Below, piece after piece: positions 53,344 to 62,888 of a stretch of DNA of 64,000 nt. The notes beneath the pieces are model-generated. The model saw only the letters and a program-made list of their open reading frames with translations, searched no databases and was not told where the DNA came from. Source of the DNA: a bacterium SCSIO 12741 (GTDB lineage: Bacteria; Bacteroidota; Bacteroidia; Flavobacteriales_G; Salibacteraceae); assembly GCA_024398055.1 (NCBI GenBank), contig CP073749.1, forward strand, positions 1,426,594 through 1,490,593. The letters run 5' to 3'. A program made the translations under genes and the position numbers. How positions within the stretch are numbered: the stretch's first letter is position 1; each line of letters opens with the position of its first letter.

Positions 53344-55833
53344 ATGAAAATCAATACAACTTTTACCCGAATATGGGCCTTCCTTGTCGCCCTCGTATTA
53401 ACCCCGGCAATTAGCTGGGGTCAGCTGGTGCCCAACGGCAGCTTTGAAAGCCACTCTGCCCTTCCCACAACCTATGGTCAAATTTACCTTTCCACACCTT
53501 GGGAAAGCGCCACTACGGACGGAACTCCTGAATATTTTCATCGCAATGCCAGCACCGGATCGCCCGTTTGGTTGCCTCGTACCTCTATGCTCGAATTTGG
53601 GGTGCAGGACGTAGATATCAACTGGGGAGAAGCTTACGCCGGAATCAATATTGGAGAAACCGCAAGCCCCCTCCAAAACGTCGATAATTGGGAGTACTTA
53701 AGCATTCCCCTGGACTATGGTGGTCTGGACCCTACGAAATCTTATACCGTAAGCTTTAAAGTTAATATTATTGATCACGACGCCACTCATATTGGATTAG
53801 TTAAACCGAGCATTGATATTCCAGTTGGAGGAATTTCGGCTTTCTTATTTAACGAAACCACTTACCCTAATTTGGTATTGGCCAATCGCACCACTGGGGT
53901 TCCGTTGACCTCTTACGTCACCAATTACCCCTTAGCATTTGAAATAAGTAACACCTCTTTTATCGCCGATGAAGACAACTGGGTAACCGTATCTGGCCAG
54001 GTACCCGTTCGTCCAGGTGGGGTAGTTCTCGATCGACTTATGATCGGCAGTTTTTTGTCTGAGGCAGACTTACGTTCAGGAGCCGGAATTTTTCTTCCGA
54101 GCGATCCTGTCGGAACCTACGCCTTTATTGACGATGTAAAAATTGAAGTGAATTCATCCACCGCTTCAGCATGTAATTGCGAGGACATTGAATTTTCAAT
54201 GGCTGGAAGCGGGCCAGGTTGCAAGGAACTCGATATTTCCATGCCCCCAGGTTGTCAATTGGATGTAGATGAAATCGTAGTTACGGTAGAAGGAAACCTA
54301 ACGTCAGCTAACAAAGGTGGAACCATTACCGCTGGAACAGACCCTGGCACCGAAGTCATCACTTGGGACCGGGATGCTTATTCAGGCAAATACCAATTCT
54401 GTTTTTCCGGAAGCACTATTGGCACTGTGCTCATTCAACTCAAGGACAACGCCGGAAATCAGCTGTGCCGAAAAATGATCAACTGCACCTGCAACGGTTA
54501 TGAATGGACCTTTGAGCGGGAGTACAACAGCGAAGATAGTAGCTGTTGCTTCAACTACAAGGTTAAACGAATCGCTGAAAATGCCTGTGAAATCTACGGT
54601 TTCGGCATCGCAGGAGACGTTGACTTTCAAATACCTTACTACGCCGGAAACGTGATTTTGCCCAATGTTGGCGACGAACTCAGCTCACAGACCATGGTTT
54701 GCATGGACAAGTCTGCCACGGAATTGGATTTAGAATTGTACAATTTCACCGCCAATCCAGCCGATGGATACGACGTTCAATGCAGCTACAACTACGAGCT
54801 CGAAGATTGTCCCGAAGCCTGTTGTGACGACATTGACATTCACCTCATTCGCTCCCCTGGCAACGATCCCGATTGCGCCGATATCCGCGCCATTTTCGGA
54901 AATGATGCATGCCCATCGATTACAGCGATTCGTGTGATTGACAACTTTTTTCAGATTCAAAATACCGTTGCTCTATCAACGAGTTTTCCCGGAAATCAGC
55001 ACCTAGGTAGTTACTGCTGCGCCCACGGAAGCATTTTCGATTACACCATTCAATTTTTAAATGTTCAGGGTGAAGTCGTTTGTCACAAAAGAGTATCTGA
55101 GAACTGCGATGATATTCAAAGTTGTTGCGATGGCATTCATCCTACCACCACAGCTCAAGCTACTCAAACTACTCCGGGCATTGGAATTATCGATCCGGAT
55201 ACCATCAGATGTTGTTGGGATATTAATGTTCCTTGGATCATAGGTGAACATTGTGATGTTGCCGGATGGATGGTATTGGATGCCGGGACACCCGTTCCTG
55301 CAACCGCCATTACCTTCCCAAATTCAAACATGGGAACCTTCTGCAGCCACAACTACACCTTCGATTTGGGCCCACTTTTGGCTCCCGGCCAAGTATCTAC
55401 TGTTGAACTGTACCTCGATCAAGTATTAGCCGTGTATGATTCAAACGGAGATCTTTTGTGTACCAAACCCATTCGTGACACTTGTGAGCTTACCTTTTTT
55501 GGCCCACCTACCGGTGGAGGTGGATTTGAACAGGGCAAGCAGGGAACCACCGGCATTGAGGATCTGATTGTGGATAAGGAGAATTTCAAGGTAGCTCCCA
55601 ATCCAACTGAAAATCGAACCACCATTTCCTACACGCTCAACAAACCATCTTCCATTCAACTTTCCTTGTACAACAGTGCGGGTGAGCTGATCACCATTAT
55701 TGAAGAAGGGGAACGGGAAACGGGAGATTACAGTTTGAGCTACGATGTATCCACCCTACCCATGGGCATCTATTACATCTTTCTTCAGACGAATTCGGAA
55801 CGGCATTCTTTGCCTGTTCAGATTATCAAATAA
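53344..55833 (+). CDS. type IX secreted Cys-rich protein
   Basis: 829 residues. Signal peptide (about 1-27), an N-terminal jellyroll-like domain beginning LVPNGSFESH (about 28-275), which resembles carbohydrate-binding NGxFE domains, then four or five Cys-rich modules (about 278-725) with recurring CNCEDIEF, CCFNYKV, CCDDIDIHL, CCDGI and CCWDINV. The C terminus from APNPTENRT is a type A sorting domain ending PVQIIK. Likely surface or released; the Cys-rich modules are not a family I recognise. Confidence 0.88.
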   Translation: MKINTTFTRIWAFLVALVLTPAISWGQLVPNGSFESHSALPTTYGQIYLSTPWESATTDGTPEYFHRNASTGSPVWLPRTSMLEFGVQDVDINWGEAYAGINIGETASPLQNVDNWEYLSIPLDYGGLDPTKSYTVSFKVNIIDHDATHIGLVKPSIDIPVGGISAFLFNETTYPNLVLANRTTGVPLTSYVTNYPLAFEISNTSFIADEDNWVTVSGQVPVRPGGVVLDRLMIGSFLSEADLRSGAGIFLPSDPVGTYAFIDDVKIEVNSSTASACNCEDIEFSMAGSGPGCKELDISMPPGCQLDVDEIVVTVEGNLTSANKGGTITAGTDPGTEVITWDRDAYSGKYQFCFSGSTIGTVLIQLKDNAGNQLCRKMINCTCNGYEWTFEREYNSEDSSCCFNYKVKRIAENACEIYGFGIAGDVDFQIPYYAGNVILPNVGDELSSQTMVCMDKSATELDLELYNFTANPADGYDVQCSYNYELEDCPEACCDDIDIHLIRSPGNDPDCADIRAIFGNDACPSITAIRVIDNFFQIQNTVALSTSFPGNQHLGSYCCAHGSIFDYTIQFLNVQGEVVCHKRVSENCDDIQSCCDGIHPTTTAQATQTTPGIGIIDPDTIRCCWDINVPWIIGEHCDVAGWMVLDAGTPVPATAITFPNSNMGTFCSHNYTFDLGPLLAPGQVSTVELYLDQVLAVYDSNGDLLCTKPIRDTCELTFFGPPTGGGGFEQGKQGTTGIEDLIVDKENFKVAPNPTENRTTISYTLNKPSSIQLSLYNSAGELITIIEEGERETGDYSLSYDVSTLPMGIYYIFLQTNSERHSLPVQIIK

Positions 55834-55855
55834 GGCGCTATCCATTTTCCCGCCC

Positions 55856-55891
55856 AAAGGCCGTATCCCTAACAGGAACGGCCTTTTTTAG
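55856..55891 (+). terminator. terminator after Cys-rich T9SS protein
   Basis: AAAGGCCGT, 13 bases, ACGGCCTTT and a T run. Confidence 0.88.
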
Positions 55892-56004
55892 TTTCTAACC
55901 CCAGGTTCAATGACAAGCTCGATTATCAAATTGGTAAACAATGACACTGGTTTGGTAAGCAGCCTCCAAAAGCCCAGATCTAATATTGCCACAAATAAAT
56001 TTTC

Positions 56005-56835
56005 ATGAAAAAGGTTAGCTCATTACTTGCTCTCGTTATCGTCCTCTGGAGTTGTTCAACTTCTACAAAAACTCAATTTAAAGCTATTGACATTCAACTT
56101 ATTCGAAATGCCACACTCAAGGTAAATTACAACGGATCCACCTTTCTGGTTGACCCTTCACTCTCTGCCAAACAAAGCTTTATGTCTTTTGTAGTGCCAG
56201 ATCAAAACCTAAATCCTACCGTGGACTTACCCTTGGCAATCAACCAGATTACCGAAGGAGTAAATGCTGTGCTGGTAACCCACACGCATCTGGATCACTT
56301 TGATGCAGCAGCTGAAAAAAATCTGGATTCCAATCTCCCGCTGTTTGCTCAACCGAGTGACCAAGAAAGATTAAGCCAAAGCCCATTTAAAAACGTCCAT
56401 TTTGTAGAATCTGAAACTCAATTTGAGGGAACACAAATAATCCGCACATCTGGAAAACATGGGCCGGAACAGCTTTTGGAAGCTTTAGGAGAGGTTTCTG
56501 GATTTATTCTTCAAGCCGAAGGGCATCCCACTCTTTACATCATTGGAGATTGCCTTTGGGATGATGAGGTAAAAGCGACTATAAAAGAATTCAACCCTGA
56601 CATTATTGTAGCCAATACCGGCGGGGCTCAATATGGTGGAGGACAAATTCTTATGAACGAAAATGATGCTATCGAGCTTGCCCAATTTGCTCCCCATGCT
56701 CAGGTAATTGCTGTGCACATGGAAGCCTTAGATCACTGCCAAACTACCCGAGCCAAAGTAACGAAGGCGGCCAAAGAAGCGGGAGTTGAAATTCGGGTTC
56801 CTGCCGATGGTGAAAGAATCACCCTATCTTTATAA
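56005..56835 (+). CDS. metallo-beta-lactamase-fold hydrolase, lipoprotein
   Basis: 276 residues. Signal peptide with lipobox LWSC (Cys17). The MBL fold resembles the UlaG/YtnP group: VDPSLSAK near 49, metal-binding THTHLDHFD near 93-101, GKHGPE and the GDCLWDD segment, ending with HMEALDH. Substrate unknown. Followed by an AraC regulator after 25 bases. Confidence 0.88.
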   Translation: MKKVSSLLALVIVLWSCSTSTKTQFKAIDIQLIRNATLKVNYNGSTFLVDPSLSAKQSFMSFVVPDQNLNPTVDLPLAINQITEGVNAVLVTHTHLDHFDAAAEKNLDSNLPLFAQPSDQERLSQSPFKNVHFVESETQFEGTQIIRTSGKHGPEQLLEALGEVSGFILQAEGHPTLYIIGDCLWDDEVKATIKEFNPDIIVANTGGAQYGGGQILMNENDAIELAQFAPHAQVIAVHMEALDHCQTTRAKVTKAAKEAGVEIRVPADGERITLSL

Positions 56836-56860
56836 ACCCTAAGCCTGGGAGATTTGAACC

Positions 56861-57736
56861 ATGCAGCATATCAAGTTTGATAAGACGGTTTGTGGCGTAG
56901 ATTTTCTGCTCAATGTAATTGACTTCCAGTCCGGTTGTGATTATACCCTTGAAAGCGAGACGCAATCGGCCAATTACTTTCAGGTATTCTTTATTAAAAA
57001 GGCCAAGGGCTTCTTAAAGCTCAATGACAAAACCATTGAGTTAAAACCCAATACCGTGGTTTTCATCTCCCAGTTTCAACACCATTCCTGGCATGGTGAC
57101 TTTTCCGATTTTGAAGGACAGTTATTGGTTTTTCAAGACGAATTTCTCAATGATTTTTTCTCGGATCAGTACTTTGCCTATCGACTTCTTTATTTTTATC
57201 AAACTGAACATCCCTTAGTCCTTTCGGTTTCAGAAAACTACCTCTTCGAGCATATTGAACGACTCAAGGAAATAAAAAAAGAGTTGGTAGAGCCCCGCAG
57301 TGATAGCGCACACATTATCCGGTCGTTACTTTATTACACGCTAATCAACCTTAACAGAAAATATGCCCAGGTCAATGGAATTGAAGAAGCTATTTCGGTA
57401 GACAATAGTGCCTATCAATTTAGGAAGTTGGTAGAAAAGTACATAGCCTGCAAACAGCGGGTGGAAGAGTATGCCGATCTGATGAAACTGAGTCGGGTAA
57501 GTTTGAACAAGGCTGTAAAAAATCAATTTAACGTCACCGCAACAGAATTCATAAAATCGCGGCTACTTTTTGAATTGAAAATGCAGTTTCTTCACAGTCC
57601 AAAAACTGTATCGGAGATTGCCCATGACTATCATTTTTCAGAGGTCAATCATCTTTCCCGATTTTTCAAACAGAAAACCGGTCAATCTCCCTTGGAATAC
57701 CGTAAGGCTTATCAAAATGGGCAACCCTTAGCATGA
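56861..57736 (+). CDS. AraC-family transcriptional regulator
   Basis: 291 residues. N-terminal cupin-like sensor part (about 15-110; TVVFISQFQHHSWHG) and C-terminal pair of helix-turn-helix motifs (about 190-285; EEYADLMKLSRVSLNKAVK, and VSEIAHDYHFSEVNHLSRFFKQKTGQSPLEYRK). Probably controls its neighbours, the MBL and SnoaL-like genes, which flank it on the same strand. Confidence 0.92.
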   Translation: MQHIKFDKTVCGVDFLLNVIDFQSGCDYTLESETQSANYFQVFFIKKAKGFLKLNDKTIELKPNTVVFISQFQHHSWHGDFSDFEGQLLVFQDEFLNDFFSDQYFAYRLLYFYQTEHPLVLSVSENYLFEHIERLKEIKKELVEPRSDSAHIIRSLLYYTLINLNRKYAQVNGIEEAISVDNSAYQFRKLVEKYIACKQRVEEYADLMKLSRVSLNKAVKNQFNVTATEFIKSRLLFELKMQFLHSPKTVSEIAHDYHFSEVNHLSRFFKQKTGQSPLEYRKAYQNGQPLA

Positions 57737-57794
57737 ATTGGTAAGCACCGTGCTTGCCGGATTCTTGAACTTTGCAATAAGGATTTGTTTCATC

Positions 57795-58268
57795 ATGAAA
57801 AAAGACTTATTCAAAAGAACAGTATTCACCCTTTACTTACTTATAGTCATGACAACAATTGCTGATGCTCAAGGCTCTACCCATACCCAAGAAGCCATTC
57901 GCGAAACAATGGATCACCTGATTGATCGCGCAACTCAATTCGATGTGGAGGCACTGGAGGAAATCTACCACAAGGATTTTCATACCACCCTTGTGCTTCC
58001 CAATGGCGAAGTAACCACGTACAACAAACAAGAATTTAAGGATCATTTTGCCAAGCAAGCCAAAGAAGGCAAAACCCAGCTCAATACCTGGGCCGATTGG
58101 CATGACTTTCATATTCTGGGCAACTCTGCCGTTTGTGTACTTACCCGCCAACACAGCGGAATGAATGGAGAAGAGATGCGGCTACTATGCAACATAGAAC
58201 TCCGATTTGAAGACAACCGCTGGCAAGTAATCCGGGAAGCCATTTTTCTTGAGCCTTTGGCCAAATAA
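57795..58268 (+). CDS. secreted SnoaL/NTF2-like protein (DUF4440 type)
   Basis: 157 residues from the ATG at 57795, chosen for its signal peptide (MKKDLFKRTVFTLYLLIVMTT.., ending ADAQ). The NTF2-like cone fold is suggested by IRETMDHLIDRATQFDVEALEEIYHKDF and the C-terminal ELRFEDNRWQVIRE. Family members are ligand-binding or simple enzymes; no catalytic claim can be made. Confidence 0.8.
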   Translation: MKKDLFKRTVFTLYLLIVMTTIADAQGSTHTQEAIRETMDHLIDRATQFDVEALEEIYHKDFHTTLVLPNGEVTTYNKQEFKDHFAKQAKEGKTQLNTWADWHDFHILGNSAVCVLTRQHSGMNGEEMRLLCNIELRFEDNRWQVIREAIFLEPLAK

Positions 58269-58292
58269 CACGTTTTAATAGGAACGATTAGA

Positions 58293-58324
58293 AGGCCTGG
58301 AAAGAAATTTCCGGGCTTTTTTTA
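58293..58324 (+). terminator. terminator after SnoaL-like gene
   Basis: GCCTGGAAA-GAAA-TTTCCGGGC, then seven T. Confidence 0.85.
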
Positions 58325-58344
58325 TGCTAAAAACGCAACGGGTA

Positions 58345-58386
58345 AAAGCAAAAAGAGCCTGAGGTTCTTTCATCTCAGGCTCTTTT
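58345..58386 (-). terminator. terminator of tRNA-Phe
   Basis: Minus strand AAAAGAGCCTGAG (58386-58373), eight to ten bases, CTCAGGCTCTTTTT (58364-58351), then GCTTTT. It starts ten bases after the tRNA 3' end. Confidence 0.85.
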
Positions 58387-58395
58387 CTGTTTTAG

Positions 58396-58468
<73 letters not shown>

Positions 58469-58484
58469 GTTTTGTAGAGGGCTG

Positions 58485-58492
58485 CAAATGTA
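58485..58492 (-). promoter_or_regulatory. -7 box for tRNA-Phe
   Basis: TACATTTG on the minus strand, 16 bases before the mature 5' end. Confidence 0.6.
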
Positions 58493-58564
58493 AATAAATT
58501 TTAAATCTTACCCGTTTTTTTTGTGTTGAATTTCATTCGACCTAATCCAACCTCCTTATATCCA

Positions 58565-58572
58565 TATATTTG
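58565..58572 (+). promoter_or_regulatory. -7 box for coaX
   Basis: TATATTTG followed by CGGCC; ATG 17 bases further. Confidence 0.55.
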
Positions 58573-58589
58573 CGGCCAATTTTACCGGC

Positions 58590-59321
58590 ATGAATCTGGT
58601 TCTTGACCTGGGAAACACCCGAAGCAAAATAGCCTTATTTGATCGTTCAACCCTGGTTGCCAGCGATTCTATGGGTGCAAGACCTTCTTCTGAGGAGCTT
58701 CAAAAATGGCTTCAAAACCATCCTCAAGCAAATCAAGCCATCATCAGTTCTGTAGTCGATCACTCAGTTGAGTTGGAAGATTGGATTCGAACACGCATGG
58801 AGCTCATCGTTCTGGATTCATCCACCCCGCTCCCGATAAAAAACGACTACGCCACTCCAGACACGTTAGGAAAAGACCGACTCTCGGCTGCAGTAGGCGC
58901 TCAAAGTCTATTTCCTGGTAAGGCCGTTCTTTCTATTGATTTTGGCACTTGCATTAAATACGATTTTGTGTCTCCCGAAGGAACTTACCTCGGCGGCGCC
59001 ATTTCTCCCGGATTGAACATGCGATTTCGGTCCTTGCATACTTTCACGGATAAATTGCCGTTGTTGCAGCTTGACGGGAATCCCGAACTAATTGGACGGG
59101 ATACAAATTCATCTATTTTATCGGGTGTTGCACAAGGAATTATCTTCGAGATTGAGGGCGCTATGCGGGCTTACAGCAGCCAATGGAGCAACCTTAACAC
59201 AATATTTACAGGCGGAGACCATCAATATTTTGCTAAGGCATTTAAAAATAGCATTTTTGCACGCCCGGAATTGACCCTAATTGGGTTAAACCGGATATTG
59301 GAATACAATGAGGATCGCTAA
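58590..59321 (+). CDS. coaX: type III pantothenate kinase
   Basis: 243 residues. Phosphorylates pantothenate, first step of coenzyme A synthesis. ASKHA fold: LDLGNTRSKIALF at 5-17, TLGKDRLSAAVGA near 90 and SIDFGTCIKYD near 113; GGAISPG near 135. Type III enzymes are insensitive to CoA feedback and need a monovalent cation. The end overlaps the next gene by 14 bases. Confidence 0.95.
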   Translation: MNLVLDLGNTRSKIALFDRSTLVASDSMGARPSSEELQKWLQNHPQANQAIISSVVDHSVELEDWIRTRMELIVLDSSTPLPIKNDYATPDTLGKDRLSAAVGAQSLFPGKAVLSIDFGTCIKYDFVSPEGTYLGGAISPGLNMRFRSLHTFTDKLPLLQLDGNPELIGRDTNSSILSGVAQGIIFEIEGAMRAYSSQWSNLNTIFTGGDHQYFAKAFKNSIFARPELTLIGLNRILEYNEDR

Positions 59322-60654
59322 AATCTGCTTAATCGTTGCTGGTTTACTAACCTGCTTAACCGCTTGGAATCAAACCACAACCAACTCTCCCTACTCGATT
59401 TATGGACTCGGGGATGAAGGAAGTAGAGCCTTCGCGAACCAACGTGCCATGGGAACGGCTCAAATCGCTCATGTGGACTCCGGATATGTCAATTTCCGCA
59501 ATCCGGCGACTTATGCGAGTCTGGGAAAACCCATTTTTAGCGCTGATGTAAACTTCGATTTTCTCAACGTTCAAGCCCCCGCCTCTTCTCAAAGTTTTAA
59601 CAATGCCTACCTCAGCAACATTGCCTTGGCCTTTCCCATTGGAAAGCGTTTTGGATTTGCAGCGGGCATTAACCCATACACCCAAATGGGCTACAACATT
59701 GTAGCTAACCAATACGACTCAGTGATTGGCAATTACGATTTTGTTTACCAAGGCGACGGTGGAATCAACCAGGCCATGGGAGGAGTATCGGCTGTGCTAT
59801 GGGACACTTACCTGGATACGGCTCGACGGAGAGTAAACTTCGGTCAGAAAAAATACATCAATCACCGATTGTCTATTGGCGCCAATGTGATTTACTATTT
59901 CGGATTCGCTCAAACTTCCCGTGCGGTCACCAATTTTATTGATGACCCTGCGCACTTGAGTTCCAAAATGAAAAACAAAACCAACGTAAACGGAGCCGCC
60001 TTCGACTTCGGCTTACACTACCGATTGCAAATGGACTCTTTGAGTTTCCTTTCGGTTGCAGGTTACTACCAACCTTCATTAGACATCTCAGCGAAAAACC
60101 TTCAGGTATCGTATAGCTACTTCCCCAACAACGATGTAGAGAACATTAGAGACACGGTAACGAGTACCGAAATTGATGGCCAAATCACCTTTCCAAGTTC
60201 GATGGGTGGGGGTATTTCATTGGAACTTGAACGTCGCTGGACCATTAACATGGATTACCGCATGACCAACTGGTCTGAATTGAAATTATTTGATACTCCT
60301 CAAAATCTAAAAAACCGCACCGACATGGCCTTTGGGTTACAGTATGTACCTAAGCACAATGCGGAAAGACAATTATTGGCTGTGATCCGCTACCGGGCTG
60401 GTGTGAGGTTCTCCCAAACTCGCTTGGAAGTGAACAACCAGCAACTGCAAGAATACACCGTTTCGCTGGGGCTTGGATTGCCCATTTTGAAAAGCGTTTC
60501 GAGGTCTTCTCTTAATGTTGGTATAGATTTTGGTCAACGAGGTAATAACTTATCGACCGGGGTGAATGAACAGTTTACCCGAGTTTATTTTGGAGTGGCC
60601 TTTAGTCCACTTGCCAAACAGGACGAATGGTTTAATCCCCGGAAATACGAATAA
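59308..60654 (+). CDS. outer-membrane beta-barrel protein (FadL/OmpP1-like)
   Basis: 448 residues. Signal peptide (about 1-21), then SPYSIYGLGDEG and a GxNPATYAS-like segment (YVNFRNPATYASLGK), found in FadL/PorV-type barrels of Bacteroidota. The rest is amphipathic strands, with repeated GxxY/F patterns and an end (VYFGVAFSPLAKQDEWF) shortly before a charged tail. Probably an outer-membrane channel or assembly protein; coupled to coaX by overlap and part of the lptC block. Confidence 0.82.
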   Translation: MRIAKICLIVAGLLTCLTAWNQTTTNSPYSIYGLGDEGSRAFANQRAMGTAQIAHVDSGYVNFRNPATYASLGKPIFSADVNFDFLNVQAPASSQSFNNAYLSNIALAFPIGKRFGFAAGINPYTQMGYNIVANQYDSVIGNYDFVYQGDGGINQAMGGVSAVLWDTYLDTARRRVNFGQKKYINHRLSIGANVIYYFGFAQTSRAVTNFIDDPAHLSSKMKNKTNVNGAAFDFGLHYRLQMDSLSFLSVAGYYQPSLDISAKNLQVSYSYFPNNDVENIRDTVTSTEIDGQITFPSSMGGGISLELERRWTINMDYRMTNWSELKLFDTPQNLKNRTDMAFGLQYVPKHNAERQLLAVIRYRAGVRFSQTRLEVNNQQLQEYTVSLGLGLPILKSVSRSSLNVGIDFGQRGNNLSTGVNEQFTRVYFGVAFSPLAKQDEWFNPRKYE

Positions 60655-60680
60655 ACAATAGATTACAATAAACGGAAGTG

Positions 60681-62006
60681 ATGAAAAGAAAGTTGTTGAT
60701 TACTGCAGTATTAGCGCTATTTGTTATCGGAGCAAAAGCGCAGAAATACGGAGCTACTCCTGAGGATAGTTTGGAATGCATCAAAAACATTTCCCTCTAC
60801 CAGGATTACTATAAGCAAAAAGCTTACGATGATGCCCTTGTATTTTGGAGAAACATCTACAGCATTTGCCCAAAGTGCAGCAAGTCCATCTACCAGAAAG
60901 GTGCGAAGATGTACGAAATGAAGATTAAGGAGAACAAGGAAAATCCAGATGTTCGCGAAGGACTGGTTGATACTCTTCTTATGATTATGGATAGCCGAAT
61001 TGAACATTTCGGTGAGCGAGGAAAAGTACTGAGCAAAAAAGCAATCTACATGATCAAATACCGCAAAAACGAGCCAGACAAAGCTTACGCGGTATTCGAA
61101 GAGGCTTTTGAATTGCAAGGCAACAAAATGTCTGCATCATCCTTGGTATACATGTACAAAACCCGCTATGCGATGTACAGAAAGAAAATGTGTACGAAGG
61201 CAGATGTAATCTCTCTTTACCCTACTCTAAAAGCTGTGGTTGACTACAATGTGGCCAACGGAAGCGACAAATCCAAAGAGAAGTACCGCAAGAGTGGCGA
61301 CAACCTGCTTGAGTTCTTTAAGCGTGTAGCGGAGTGCCCTGATTTGGTAGAGGCTTTTAAACCTCGATTTGATGCAAACAAAGACGACACCAAAATGATG
61401 AATGACATCCTTACTTTGCTTAACGCTAAAGAATGTGAGGATACTGATTTCTACATTGAAGTAGCCAGAAGATTGCAAGAATTGGAGCCCTCTCCAAGAG
61501 CTGCCTACAGCATCGCCAACTGGTACGCCGGTAAAGGTGAGTGTTCTAACGCTATTGACTACTACCTGGAAGCATTTGCTTTGGCAGATAGTATGCCTGA
61601 AGCTGATAAGGCTCCTTTCAAAGTAAAATCTGGGCTTTCAAGTGCTCGTTGCTACTTAGCTACTAAGCAATTTGCCAAGGTAAAATTGATGGCCAAGCGA
61701 GTTCTTGCTATCGATCCTGACAACGGAGATGCCTACATGTTAATTGGAGATGCCTATCTTTATGGTGGATCTGCTTGCGGAGACAATGACTGCGCTAAGA
61801 AAGCCGGATACTGGGCCGCTGTAGACAAGTACCAAGTAGCCCGTGCAAAGGATCCATCATTGGCCGAAAAGGTGAACCCAAAAATTGGAAAAGCCAAGGC
61901 TCAATACCCGAAAAAAGAGGACTGCTTCTTCTACGGAATTAACGAAGGTGCAGATTTCAAAATCGGATGTTGGATCAATGAAACTGTTAAGGTTCGATTT
62001 AACTAA
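60681..62006 (+). CDS. secreted TPR protein
   Basis: 441 residues from the ATG at 60681. Signal peptide MKRKLLITAVLALFVIGAKAQ. TPR-like helical repeats throughout, with clear ones near 265-300 (PRAAYSIANWYAGKGECSNAIDYYLEAFALAD) and 330-360. Several Cys pairs (CPKCSK at about 54-59, CGDNDC near 370, DCFFYG near the end) suggest disulfides. Periplasmic scaffold inferred, between the barrel protein and lptC. Codons are T- and C-ending as in highly expressed genes. Confidence 0.85.
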   Translation: MKRKLLITAVLALFVIGAKAQKYGATPEDSLECIKNISLYQDYYKQKAYDDALVFWRNIYSICPKCSKSIYQKGAKMYEMKIKENKENPDVREGLVDTLLMIMDSRIEHFGERGKVLSKKAIYMIKYRKNEPDKAYAVFEEAFELQGNKMSASSLVYMYKTRYAMYRKKMCTKADVISLYPTLKAVVDYNVANGSDKSKEKYRKSGDNLLEFFKRVAECPDLVEAFKPRFDANKDDTKMMNDILTLLNAKECEDTDFYIEVARRLQELEPSPRAAYSIANWYAGKGECSNAIDYYLEAFALADSMPEADKAPFKVKSGLSSARCYLATKQFAKVKLMAKRVLAIDPDNGDAYMLIGDAYLYGGSACGDNDCAKKAGYWAAVDKYQVARAKDPSLAEKVNPKIGKAKAQYPKKEDCFFYGINEGADFKIGCWINETVKVRFN

Positions 62007-62008
62007 GA

Positions 62009-62626
62009 GTGACCCAAACATACACGAACATATTGTTTAAGAGCTTAGCCGGACTTCTTGTTCCGGCTTTGCTTTTTTCCTGTAGCAACGATCCGCAGGC
62101 CCTTCAGGAAATGGAGGAAAAACAGGACCTGCCTACCGAGGTCTCGTTAAACACGGAAATCATTTACAGCGACTCAGCCGTTATTCGGGTAAGACTCAAC
62201 ACCCCTGAATTGGTGCGCTACAGCGACGAAGACAATCCTTATGTGGAATTTCCACAAGGGCTAACCCTGCTGCTTTTTGATAGTCTGGGCAATCAGGAGT
62301 CGAGCTTGAAGGCCAACTACGGTGTGAATTACCCTGATGAGCGTAGAATCGAAGTAAAAAACGACGTAGAGGTAATTAATGTTGACGGTGAGAAACTGAA
62401 TACTGAGCACCTCATCTGGTCGAGAAAAGACGGTAAAATCTACACCGAGGAATTTGTCAAAATCACCACCGAAGACGAAATTATTTACGGAGACGGTTTG
62501 GAGTCGAATGAGAATTTCACCAATTACCGAATCAAAAACATCAAAGGTTCCATCTCTGTTCAAGACGAGGAAGAGGCTGATGAAATAACCGCAGATGAAC
62601 TTCAATCATCAAATAATGACTTATGA
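62009..62626 (+). CDS. lptC: LPS export protein LptC
   Basis: 205 residues from a GTG two bases after the TPR stop. Hydrophobic N terminus with lipobox-like LLFSC (Cys25), then the beta-jellyroll of LptC: YSDEDNPYVEFPQGL, RRIEVKNDVEVINVDGEKLNTEHLIWSRKDGKIYTEEFVKIT. Bridges LptBFG to LptA across the periplasm in lipopolysaccharide transport. Lipoprotein form is unlike E. coli LptC, which has a membrane helix, but common in Bacteroidota. Overlaps the next gene by four bases. Confidence 0.88.
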   Translation: MTQTYTNILFKSLAGLLVPALLFSCSNDPQALQEMEEKQDLPTEVSLNTEIIYSDSAVIRVRLNTPELVRYSDEDNPYVEFPQGLTLLLFDSLGNQESSLKANYGVNYPDERRIEVKNDVEVINVDGEKLNTEHLIWSRKDGKIYTEEFVKITTEDEIIYGDGLESNENFTNYRIKNIKGSISVQDEEEADEITADELQSSNNDL

Positions 62627-62847
62627 AACAGCTTAACCTGGTCATGGAATACTTCTGGCTGGCGGTATCCATCATTACCGGTTCCATTGCCATTTACAGC
62701 TTCTTCAGCCCCAAAGTGGACGAGCTACTACACCCTTTGTATTACGTTCTTCCCCTAGTTGCTTTTGGTCTCTTTTACATGCGTCGCCGGTTTCGTTTGC
62801 GGATGCAAAAAAGAGATGAAGAGCGCGGCGACAAAATGGATCAATAA
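62623..62847 (+). CDS. small membrane protein
   Basis: 74 residues, two membrane helices (about 7-26 and 36-51) and a basic-acidic tail (MRRRFRLRMQKRDEERGD). ATGA overlap with lptC indicates coupling. Function unknown; may associate with the Lpt or CNNM protein. Confidence 0.7.
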   Translation: MKQLNLVMEYFWLAVSIITGSIAIYSFFSPKVDELLHPLYYVLPLVAFGLFYMRRRFRLRMQKRDEERGDKMDQ

Positions 62848-62864
62848 CGATTCAAGGAAATCCT

Positions 62865-62872
62865 TATTTTTG
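62865..62872 (+). promoter_or_regulatory. -7 box for CNNM/CBS protein
   Basis: TATTTTTG, 16 bases before the ATG at 62889; the gene may be read both from it and from the upstream block. Confidence 0.5.
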
Positions 62873-62888
62873 ATAGGAACACTGTAAC

